The notes beneath the pieces were generated by a model, which worked only from the letters and a program-made list of their open reading frames with translations, did not search any database and had not been told where the DNA came from. From Bradyrhizobium manausense (GTDB lineage: Bacteria; Pseudomonadota; Alphaproteobacteria; Rhizobiales; Xanthobacteraceae), in the NCBI RefSeq assembly GCF_018129685.1, contig NZ_JAFCLG010000011.1, forward strand, positions 118,460 to 182,459: a stretch of DNA of 64,000 bases, in the 5' to 3' direction. Shown here in pieces: positions 1 through 7,472 of this stretch. A program made the position numbers and the translations under genes. How positions within the stretch are numbered: the first letter of the stretch is position 1; each line of letters opens with the position of its first letter.

Positions 1-2251
1 GGTCGGCGTTCTTGATGAGCTGGTCGAGATCGGCGCCATCCTGCGGTGCCAGCGCGATGCCGATGCTGGCGTCGGTGGAGAGCTGATGGCCGAGGCAGTG
101 ATAGGGGCGGCGGATCGCTTCATGGATTTGCGTCACGAAGGCCAGCACGTCACTGGATGACCCGACCCCGGTCTGGATCACGGCAAATTCGTCGCCGCCG
201 AGGCGCGCGATCAGATCATCAGGCTTGAGGCAGGCACGGATGCGGCCCGCGATCGCTTTCAGCAGCTCGTCGCCGACGTGGTGGCCAAGCGAATCGTTGA
301 TGCCCTTGAATTCGTCGACGTCGATATAGAGCAGCGCGAACTGCTCGCCGCCTGCGACCTTCTCCAGCTCGCGCTCGATCTGCTCGCGGAACAGCGTGCG
401 GTTGGGCAGGTCGGTCAGCGCATCGTAGTGCGCCATATGCGCGATCTTGTCGTGGGCGCGCCGCCGCTCGGTGACGTCCTCGACGACATTGATGAGGTAG
501 CGCGGCTCGCCCGAGCCGTCGCGGATGCCGATCCGGGTCGAGGTGATGTAGCGCAGTCCCATGGTCTGGCTCAGCCAGGGATGCTCGTCCGTGAACAGGC
601 CTCCGGTCGTCTGCAGCGCCTCGCCGTCGGCCTCGTTGACGAGCCTGGCGATGTCGCCAGGGTATATGTCGAGGGGGGTCTTGCCAACGACGGCTTCGCG
701 CGACTGGCCGAACTGCTCCGCAGCGGTGCGGTTGATGAGCAGGTATTGGCGGGTCCTGGCATCCTTGACCGTGATCTGCGACGGGATGTGGTCGATGATC
801 TCGCGCAGGAACGTGTAGTTGCGGTCGCGCTCCTGTTCCAGATTGCGCCGTTCGGTGATCTCCTCGATCGTGGCGACCCAACCGCCCTGGGCGAGCGGCG
901 TGTTGATGACCTGGAAGGCGCGGCCGTTCGGCAATTGATGCGTTCTGGTGGCGACCTTGCCTTCGGCGACGCCGTTCATGACCTCGGCGCAGAACGCCTC
1001 CACGTCGCCGCTGAACGCGTTGCGCTCCTTGCGGTGGCGCATCGCTTCGGTGATGTGGCAGCCGGGCTTGATGACGTCGTGAGAGAGGCCGAACATGTCG
1101 GCATAGCGGCGATTGCAGGCGACGATATAGCCGGCGGCGTCGTACAGGATCAGCCCCTGCGACATGTTGTTGATGGCGGTGTCGAGCCGCAGCCGCTCCG
1201 CCTCCAGCCGCTGCTGGGCCTCGCTGTTCTGCCGCTTGATCTGACGGATGATCAAGAACAGGATCGACGCGATCACGGCGGCCGATACCGTGGCGGTGGT
1301 GACCATGAACCCGGTCTGCTGCCGCCAGTCGGCAAGCGCGGTCGACATGGTATCGGTGGCGACGATGGTCAGCGGAAAGTGGGTCAGCAACACGGCCGAG
1401 CCGAGTCTCTCCTCGCCGTCGACCGGGCTCTTGACGCGGAGAGTATGCTGACCGCCGTGGGCCAGCACCTTCTGCATCAGCGGCGCGCTCTTGAAGCTTG
1501 TCCCGATCATCGATTCGACATGCGGGTAGCGCGCCAGCATCACGCCTTCGCGATCGAAGAGCGAGATGGATGCGCCCTCGGCCAGCGCGACGGAGGCGAA
1601 ATAGCGTTGATAGCTGTCGGGGTCGATCCGCCTGACCATCACACCGACGAAGGTGCCATCGGGCAGGCTGAGCCGGCGCGCGACGATCGTGGTCCATTTG
1701 CCGATCAGGAAGCTGCGCACGGATTCCAGCAGCACCGGCTCCGACACCGGATTGGTCTTGAACGACTGGAAATAGGCTCGCGAGGAAATGTTGATTTTGG
1801 GTAGCGGCCCCGCGCGCGACCAGGCGATCAGCTCACCGTCGGCATCGTAGATCGCGATGTCGCCGAGATAGGAGACCGGGCTGATCTTGCCTCTCAGCAT
1901 CCGGTTGGCCTCGGGCCCCGACATACGCTCGCGGAACATCTGCGGCGAGGTGATCTCCGGCATCCGCATCTGATCGATTAGATCGGCCGCGACGACGTCC
2001 GAATCTTCAAATTGCTGATCGAAGTGCCGTGCGATCAGCTGCACGGTGTTTTCAATCTCGCGCTCGCGGTTGGTGAGCGTCCTCTCGCGAAACTCGCCGA
2101 CGGCCATCGCGGTCACGACGAAGATGCCGGCGACAAGCAACATGCCCGACAGTGTCAACCACAGCACCGGGCCGCGCCGCATGGCCGCGTCCCAGCCGCC
2201 TTTCGCGGCCAGGACCATCGCAGCTGCCATCTGTCGCAAAACCTGGCGCAT
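1..2251 (-). CDS. Membrane-anchored Cache-PAS-PAS-GGDEF diguanylate cyclase (3' end outside window)
   Basis: Predicted inner-membrane sensor that makes cyclic di-GMP. About 750 residues are visible and the reading frame is still open at the left edge. Order: membrane segment (about 29-50), extracytoplasmic Cache-like sensing region (about 51-300), second membrane segment (about 305-326), two PAS domains (about 345-455 and 470-590), then a GGDEF domain. The active-site motif GGDEF lies at about residues 685-689 (bases 185-199). The inhibitory I-site position reads KPDD instead of RxxD, so product inhibition may be weakened. The ATG at 2251 is preceded by GGGGAG. Whether an EAL domain follows cannot be seen. 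No neighbour on the same strand suggests an operon. The domain order is read from sequence; the stimulus is unknown. Confidence 0.9.
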   Translation of the reverse strand, partial: MRQVLRQMAAAMVLAAKGGWDAAMRRGPVLWLTLSGMLLVAGIFVVTAMAVGEFRERTLTNREREIENTVQLIARHFDQQFEDSDVVAADLIDQMRMPEITSPQMFRERMSGPEANRMLRGKISPVSYLGDIAIYDADGELIAWSRAGPLPKINISSRAYFQSFKTNPVSEPVLLESVRSFLIGKWTTIVARRLSLPDGTFVGVMVRRIDPDSYQRYFASVALAEGASISLFDREGVMLARYPHVESMIGTSFKSAPLMQKVLAHGGQHTLRVKSPVDGEERLGSAVLLTHFPLTIVATDTMSTALADWRQQTGFMVTTATVSAAVIASILFLIIRQIKRQNSEAQQRLEAERLRLDTAINNMSQGLILYDAAGYIVACNRRYADMFGLSHDVIKPGCHITEAMRHRKERNAFSGDVEAFCAEVMNGVAEGKVATRTHQLPNGRAFQVINTPLAQGGWVATIEEITERRNLEQERDRNYTFLREIIDHIPSQITVKDARTRQYLLINRTAAEQFGQSREAVVGKTPLDIYPGDIARLVNEADGEALQTTGGLFTDEHPWLSQTMGLRYITSTRIGIRDGSGEPRYLINVVEDVTERRRAHDKIAHMAHYDALTDLPNRTLFREQIERELEKVAGGEQFALLYIDVDEFKGINDSLGHHVGDELLKAIAGRIRACLKPDDLIARLGGDEFAVIQTGVGSSSDVLAFVTQIHEAIRRPYHCLGHQLSTDASIGIALAPQDGADLDQLIKNAD

Positions 2252-2433
2252 CCCACTCCCCTGGAGGAGCAGAAATACCATGGACACATGGCGCAATGCT
2301 TAGGAAAGCCGGTTACCCATGGCTTAAACAGGTGGCGGAATAGTACGGATATCCAGCAGCGCGGGAGCCGCCGCGCGTCACGTGTCGGTTGCGCGCGACG
2401 TGAAGCGCGCTGCGCTGCATCGTTAACGAACGC

Positions 2434-3519
2434 TTAATGCGAAGCGCCGGCGCTCCTCTCGCCACCGCGCTGGCGCAGCCGTCCGACCACACCGGTCGGG
2501 AAGAAATAGACGCTGGCGATGAACAGCAGCCCGAGCCAGAGCAGCCAGCGGTCGGGATGCAGCAGCCCCGGCAGCAGCGGCAGGCCGGCCTCGCTTGCAG
2601 CCTTGGAGGCGACGCCCATCAGCGACTGCAGATAGTTCTGGGCGAGGATGAAGATCGTGGCGCCGATGATCGCGCCATAGATCGTGCCCATGCCGCCGAT
2701 CACGACCATCAAGAGAATATCCAGCATGATGGAGAAGCTGAGCGATGTGTCCGGGCCGGCATAGCGCAGCCACAGCGCATTGAGAATGCCGGCGCTGGCG
2801 GCGACCAGGGCCGCGAGGCAGTTCGCGTAAGTGAGATGAAAGACGGTGCGGAAGCCGAGCGCCTCGGCGCGAAAGCGGTTCTCGCGGATCGCCTGCAGCA
2901 CGCGGCCGAACGGCGAGTTCACCACGCGCAGCAGCGCGAGGATCATCAGGGCCGAGATCGCGAACACCAGATAGAAGGTCAGGATACGGCCGTTGATCTC
3001 GAAGCCGAGCAGGTTCCTGGAGATCAGCACCGTGCCGGGGCGCAGCAGCCCCGGCAGCTGGAAGCTGCGCCCGTCCTCGCCCCCCGTGAGCCACGAAAGC
3101 TGCGAAGCCAGCACCTGGAAGGCGGAGGCGACCGCCAGCGTGATCATCGCGAAGAAGATCGCGGCCACCCGCAGCGAGAACAGGCCGATCGCAAGCGCCA
3201 GCAGCGCGGCGAGCGGCAGGCCGACGACGATGCCGGTTGCGACCGCGGCCCAGTTCGGGCCCATGCCGTACAGCGCGATCGCGATCGCGTAGCTGCCGAT
3301 GCCGTAGAACATCGTGTGCGCGAACGACACCGTGCCGGTATAGCCGAGCAGCAGATCGTAGGACGCGACCAAGGCGGCAAAGACGCAGATCTTGGCCGCG
3401 ACGTTCAGTGCTTTTGCTCCCGGAAACAGGAACGGCGTCGCCGCCAGCGCCAGGATGATGACGACGAGAATGAGCGTGAGCACGCGGCTCTTCGGCGGAT
3501 CGCCTGACAGGATCATCAT
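2434..3519 (-). CDS. livM: Branched-chain amino acid type ABC transporter permease LivM
   Basis: Second membrane subunit of a HAAT-family (LIV-type) importer, 361 residues, highly hydrophobic with about 10 membrane segments. The family-typical stretch SYDLLLGYTGTVSFAHTMFYGIG near the N-terminus (residues about 48-70) and VVIGGMGTIYGAIIGA near residue 280 are clear. The start codon at 3519 overlaps the livH stop as ATGA, which indicates translational coupling. It is the last gene of livG-livF-livH-livM. The hydrophilic C-terminus ends in RQRGGERSAGASH. LIV-type systems import amino acids, but relatives carry urea, amides or aromatic acids. The CoA-transferase upstream makes an organic acid a fair alternative substrate. 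Confidence 0.93.
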   Translation of the reverse strand: MMILSGDPPKSRVLTLILVVIILALAATPFLFPGAKALNVAAKICVFAALVASYDLLLGYTGTVSFAHTMFYGIGSYAIAIALYGMGPNWAAVATGIVVGLPLAALLALAIGLFSLRVAAIFFAMITLAVASAFQVLASQLSWLTGGEDGRSFQLPGLLRPGTVLISRNLLGFEINGRILTFYLVFAISALMILALLRVVNSPFGRVLQAIRENRFRAEALGFRTVFHLTYANCLAALVAASAGILNALWLRYAGPDTSLSFSIMLDILLMVVIGGMGTIYGAIIGATIFILAQNYLQSLMGVASKAASEAGLPLLPGLLHPDRWLLWLGLLFIASVYFFPTGVVGRLRQRGGERSAGASH

Positions 3520-4526
3520 CGGCTGGTCACCGCATAGAGGCCGCGCGGCCGCCACATCAGAATGGCCACCATCAGCAGGATATTGGAAACGAGAGCGAGT
3601 TTCGGCACCAGGAAGCCGCCGTAATTGGCGATCATCGCCACCAGGATCGCGCCGATGAAGCAGCCGCCGATCGATCCAAGCCCGCCGATGATGACCACGA
3701 CGAAGATCAACACCGTGAGCTCGTCGCTCATGGAGGCATGGACCTGCTCGCGATAGAGCGCCCACATCACGCCGCCGAGGCCGGCCAGCGCCGATCCCGT
3801 CATGAACACGCCGAGGAACAGCCGGCGGATGCGATAGCCGAGCGCCTCGACCATCTCGCGGTTCTCGACGCCGGCGCGGATCAGGAGGCCGAGCTTGGTG
3901 CGGTTGAGCACGAGCTGGATCGCGACGAAGACCGCGAGCCCGATCAGCGTCGCCAGCACGCGGTACTTGGCGATCGCAACGTCGCCGAAGATGAAGGAGC
4001 CGCGCAGCGACGATGGCAGTGGCATGGGAATGATCTGCGGTCCCCACAGCGCGTACAGCGTCTGCTCCGCGACGATGAGCCCGCCCGTCGTCATCAGGAT
4101 CTGCTTCAGATGCTGGCCGTACACCGGCAGGATCAGCACGCGCTCGACGACGAGGCCGAGCGCGCCCGAGACCGCCATCGACAGCAGCGCCGCCGGCGCC
4201 AACACTGCGAGATTGACCCAGAGCGAATCCGCCTGAACGGAAGCTGCGAACGGCGCGAACACAAGCGTCGCGACATAGGCACCGACCGCGATGAAGGCGC
4301 CGTGGCCGAAATTCAACACGTCCATCAGGCCGAACACCAGCGTCAGGCCGGAGGCCATGATGAAGATCATCATGCCCATGGCAAGGCTCGCCGCGGTCAG
4401 CGTCAGCCAGGTCGAGGGCGATCCGACCAGCGGAATCATGACAAGCGCGAGTGCGATCGGCAGCAGGACCGGCGCGAAGTCGCGCTTCGGCTTGGGCAGC
4501 GGATCGGATGCGGCGAGCTCAGTCAC
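3516..4526 (-). CDS. livH: Branched-chain amino acid type ABC transporter permease LivH
   Basis: First membrane subunit of the same importer, 336 residues. After a polar N-terminus of about 20 residues come roughly eight to nine membrane segments. Family signatures visible are GLTLVFGLMDVLNFGHGAF (residues about 60-78) and VVVIIGGLGSIGGCFIGAI near residue 285, the EAA-like loop that docks on the ATPases. It overlaps livF by 4 bp at its start and livM by 4 bp at its end, so the four genes are almost certainly one transcript. The C-terminus keeps the family ending MWRPRGLY. Assignment to the family is firm; the substrate is not determinable from the permease. Confidence 0.93.
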   Translation of the reverse strand: MTELAASDPLPKPKRDFAPVLLPIALALVMIPLVGSPSTWLTLTAASLAMGMMIFIMASGLTLVFGLMDVLNFGHGAFIAVGAYVATLVFAPFAASVQADSLWVNLAVLAPAALLSMAVSGALGLVVERVLILPVYGQHLKQILMTTGGLIVAEQTLYALWGPQIIPMPLPSSLRGSFIFGDVAIAKYRVLATLIGLAVFVAIQLVLNRTKLGLLIRAGVENREMVEALGYRIRRLFLGVFMTGSALAGLGGVMWALYREQVHASMSDELTVLIFVVVIIGGLGSIGGCFIGAILVAMIANYGGFLVPKLALVSNILLMVAILMWRPRGLYAVTSR

Positions 4527-5245
4527 TGATGTGCCTCCAGGCTCAGGCCCAGCAGCCGCTCCTGCAGCGGCACGTCGGCGGCGAGATCAGCCATCTCGCC
4601 GCGATGAACGATGGTGCCGTTGTCCATGACCAGCACGCTATCGCCGAGCTCGCGCGCGGCAAAGAAATTCTGTTCGACGAGGAGAATGGTCGCGCCCTTG
4701 CGCTTGATCTCCTTCAGGCACTCGATCAGCGCCATCACGATCGCGGGCGCGAGACCCTTGGTCGGCTCGTCGATCAGCAGCAGCTTGCGCGGTTCGATGA
4801 TCGCGCGCGCGATCGACAGCATCTGCTTCTGCCCGCCGGAGAGGCTACCCGCGCGCGACAGCCAGAACCGGCGCAGCGCCGGGAAGAAGCCGAAAATCCA
4901 TTCCAGCTGCGTGTCGTCCATCGCCGCGTCGCGCGCGGCGAGGATGAGATTTTCCTTCACCGTGAGGTCGGAAAACACGGCCATGCTTTCGGGCACATAG
5001 CCGACGCCGAGTCTCGCGATGTCGGGCGTGGCCAGGCTCTCGATGCGCATCCCACCGAGTGTGATCTCGCCGGAGGAGGCCTGCCACAGCCCCATGATGG
5101 TCCGCAGCGTCGTGGTCTTGCCGGCGCCGTTGCGCCCGAGCAGCATCGTCACCTGCCCTTGCGGGACGGCGAGGTCTATGCCCTGGAGAATGTGATAGCG
5201 GCCGATATGGGTGTGCACGCCCGAGAGCTTGAGAAGATCGGTCAT
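4523..5245 (-). CDS. livF: LIV-type ABC transporter ATP-binding protein LivF
   Basis: Cytoplasmic ATPase subunit, 240 residues, the normal LivF length. Walker A reads GRNGAGKTTT (about residue 37), the ABC signature LSGGQKQMLSIARAI (about 135), Walker B LLLIDEPTKGLAP (about 155) and the switch histidine region is replaced by LLVEQN, as is usual for this family. It overlaps livG by 4 bp (ATGA-type junction) and livH by 4 bp. With LivG it should form the heterodimeric motor of the importer. No odd features; codon use matches neighbours. Confidence 0.95.
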   Translation of the reverse strand: MTDLLKLSGVHTHIGRYHILQGIDLAVPQGQVTMLLGRNGAGKTTTLRTIMGLWQASSGEITLGGMRIESLATPDIARLGVGYVPESMAVFSDLTVKENLILAARDAAMDDTQLEWIFGFFPALRRFWLSRAGSLSGGQKQMLSIARAIIEPRKLLLIDEPTKGLAPAIVMALIECLKEIKRKGATILLVEQNFFAARELGDSVLVMDNGTIVHRGEMADLAADVPLQERLLGLSLEAHQ

Positions 5246-6018
5246 GCTGCGCCCTCGGCAACCGTCTTGGGGGCAACGCCGAGATAGGCCTCCTGCACGA
5301 TCGGCGAAGCGATCACGTCGGCCGGCGGGCCGTCGGCGACGAGTTGGCCGTTATGCAGCACGATGATGCGATCGGCGAGCGAGCGCACCACGTCCATCTT
5401 GTGCTCGACGAGCAGGATGATCTTGCTCTTGTCCTGCTTGAGCTGCGCGATGAGATTCAGCACGACGGGCACTTCGTCGATGCTCATGCCGGCGGTCGGC
5501 TCGTCGAACATGAACACCTTGGGCTCCAGCGCGATCATCAGCGCGACCTCGAGCTTGCGCTGGTCGCCATGCGACAGCGCCGTCGCGGCGACGCTGCGGC
5601 GGTTGCCCAGCGCGACCTGATCGAGGATGGCATCTGCGCGTGCGATCAGGTCGCGGCGGACCATCCAGGGCCGCAGCATGTCGTAATGGGTGCCGCTGGC
5701 TGCTTGCACGGCGAGCCGGACGTTCTCCTCCACAGTCAGGTTCGGAAAGAGATTTGTCAGTTGGAACGCCCGTCCTAGTCCCGCACGGGTGCGCAGCGGC
5801 GCGGAATGCCCCGTGATATCGGTGCCGTCGAACAGGATGCTGCCGCTCGACGCGCGCAGCTGTCCCGAGATCAGGTTGAAATAGGTGGTCTTGCCGGCGC
5901 CGTTCGGACCGACGATGGCGGTGAGTTCGCCGGGGCGGAACGTGCAGGTGACGTTGTTGACGGCGACATGGCCGCCGAAGCGGATGGTGAGGTCGCGGGT
6001 CTCGAGGGTCAGGGCCAT
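5242..6018 (-). CDS. livG: LIV-type ABC transporter ATP-binding protein LivG
   Basis: Second ATPase subunit, 258 residues. Walker A is GPNGAGKTTYFN (about residue 37), Walker B FMFDEPTAGMS (about 165). The signature reads LSHGDQRKLEVAL instead of LSGGQ, the usual LivG variant. The conserved LivG segment GLGRAFQLTNLFPNLTVEENV is present around residue 80. It is the first gene of the livGFHM run and is separated from the binding-protein gene upstream by 165 bp that hold a palindromic repeat, so it may be read through from upstream or have its own promoter. No strong Shine-Dalgarno sequence is seen before the ATG at 6018. Confidence 0.94.
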   Translation of the reverse strand: MALTLETRDLTIRFGGHVAVNNVTCTFRPGELTAIVGPNGAGKTTYFNLISGQLRASSGSILFDGTDITGHSAPLRTRAGLGRAFQLTNLFPNLTVEENVRLAVQAASGTHYDMLRPWMVRRDLIARADAILDQVALGNRRSVAATALSHGDQRKLEVALMIALEPKVFMFDEPTAGMSIDEVPVVLNLIAQLKQDKSKIILLVEHKMDVVRSLADRIIVLHNGQLVADGPPADVIASPIVQEAYLGVAPKTVAEGAA

Positions 6019-6065
6019 GGCAGTCTGGCGAATGAGGGTTGCGATGTATCTACGATCACACTGCG

Positions 6066-6180
6066 CTCCCTACCCCGCTTGCGGGGGAGGGGTGGGGAGG
6101 GTGTTTCCGCAGGCGAGGACCCCCAAGAGGTGAGAGCCCTCTCCCGGCCTCTCCCGCAAGCGGGAGAGGTGAAGGGAGGA
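6066..6180. repeat. Palindromic intergenic repeat (type G)
   Basis: Imperfect long inverted repeat between the binding-protein gene and livG. The left arm reads TACCCCGCTTGCGGGGGAGG and the right arm contains CTCTCCCGCAAGCGGGAGAGG, each also a small hairpin by itself. It could act as an RNA stem that lowers livGFHM expression relative to the binding protein, a common arrangement in ABC operons. Short hairpins of similar composition occur at 14867-14891 and 61463-61487. Confidence 0.7.
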
Positions 6181-6183
6181 GGA

Positions 6184-7368
6184 TCAGCGCTTGTTCTTGA
6201 TCGGAACGTCCATGTCCTCGATCTTCAGCTCGCGCACCGGTTCGAGCACGGCCCAGGCGACGTTCGGATCGACCTTGACCTTGAAGTGATACATGCTCTG
6301 CAGCGCCTGGTGGTCCTCCTTGCGGAACACCATCTTGCCTTTCGGCGTATCGAACTCCATGCCTTCCATCGCCGTGATCAGCTTCTCGGTGTCGGTCGAC
6401 TTCGCCTTGGTGACGGCGGTGACGACGGACATCGCGGCGGCAAAGCCGCCGGCGGTGAAGAAGTCCGGCGGCGCGTTGAAGCGCTTCTGGTGCTCGGCGA
6501 CGAGCCAGTCGTTCACCGGATTCTTCGGGATGTCGTAGTAGTAATAGGTCGCGCCTTCCATGCCCGGCAGGCTCTTATAGGCCGCGAGCGCCGGCAGGAT
6601 GTTGCCGCCGGTCGAAAGCTCGATGCCGTAGCGCTTCGGATCCATGTCCTGCAGCTTGGCGAGCGGATTGCCGGCGCCGGCCCAGATCACCCAGATCACC
6701 TTGCGGCCGGGCTTGTCCTTCAGCGCATCAAACAGGCGCTGGCCGACCGCGGTGAAGTCCGTGGTGCTGGTTGGAGCATATTCTTCCGCGCCAAGCGTCG
6801 CGCCGGTCTTGGCGAGCGCTTCCTTGAAGGCCGCAACGCCGTCGCGGCCGAAAGCGTAGTCCTGGGCAAGCGTCGCAACGGTCACACCCTGCTTGCCGAT
6901 CGCGACCGCGTTCGAGATCGCGTCCTGCGACGAATTGCGCGCGGTGCGGAAGATATAGCGATTCCACTTCTCGCCGGTAATCTGGTCCGCCACCGCTGGC
7001 TCGACGATCAGGATCTTCTTGTTCTCTTCTGCAACGGGAAGAATGGCGAGCGCTGCGGCCGACGATGTCGTGCCGATGGCGATGTCGACCTTGTCGTCCT
7101 GATAGGCTTCGGCGAGCGCCGCCTTCGAGAGGTCCGGCTTGCCCTGGTCGTCCTTGGTGATGATGACGATCTTGCGACCGTCGATCGTCATCGTGCCCTT
7201 GGTGGCGTATTCGAAGCCCATCTGCAGGCCGGTCTCGGTCTGCTTGGCATAGGCTTCAAGCGGGCCGGTCTTGCCGTAGATCAGCCCGATCTTGAGGTCG
7301 TCGGCGTGCGCGGAGGTGACCGCGGCCAAAGCGAGAATGGTTGTTGTTATGACGAGTGATCGACGCAC
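6184..7368 (-). CDS. LIV-type ABC transporter periplasmic substrate-binding protein
   Basis: Type 1 periplasmic binding protein of about 394 residues that would deliver ligand to LivHMGF encoded just downstream. The GTG at 7368 is chosen because AGGAGGGA lies directly before it and the protein then begins with a classical signal peptide (MRRSLVITTTILALAAVTSAHA, cleavage before DDLKIG). Longer in-frame starts to 7476 would place charged residues before the signal. The fold is recognised from KIGLIYGKTGPLEAYAKQ, the TSSAAALAI ligand-site region and RYIFRTARNSSQD. The presence of a CoA-transferase and an MHS transporter gene upstream on the same strand suggests an organic or aromatic acid ligand, but this is inference. 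Confidence 0.9.
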   Translation of the reverse strand: MRRSLVITTTILALAAVTSAHADDLKIGLIYGKTGPLEAYAKQTETGLQMGFEYATKGTMTIDGRKIVIITKDDQGKPDLSKAALAEAYQDDKVDIAIGTTSSAAALAILPVAEENKKILIVEPAVADQITGEKWNRYIFRTARNSSQDAISNAVAIGKQGVTVATLAQDYAFGRDGVAAFKEALAKTGATLGAEEYAPTSTTDFTAVGQRLFDALKDKPGRKVIWVIWAGAGNPLAKLQDMDPKRYGIELSTGGNILPALAAYKSLPGMEGATYYYYDIPKNPVNDWLVAEHQKRFNAPPDFFTAGGFAAAMSVVTAVTKAKSTDTEKLITAMEGMEFDTPKGKMVFRKEDHQALQSMYHFKVKVDPNVAWAVLEPVRELKIEDMDVPIKNKR

Positions 7369-7472
7369 GATGGTCCCTCCTGACTTCATTTGTTGGGCAA
7401 TAGCGATTTGCACAGCCTGACGAACATTGCAATTCGACCTTACGGCTGAGGCTGCTGCCCGCAAGCTCTGCA

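Noticed and set aside
278..1804. Long plus-strand open frame (508 codons) opposite the diguanylate cyclase
   Set aside because: Frame shadow in GC-rich DNA. The minus-strand frame has clear Cache, PAS and GGDEF sequence; this one is Arg/Asp/Ala-rich without a recognisable domain.
2434..4047. A 537-codon minus-strand frame spanning livM and part of livH
   Set aside because: Only the part from 3519 is LivM. The upstream part is an out-of-frame reading of livH, and the real livM start overlaps the livH stop as ATGA.
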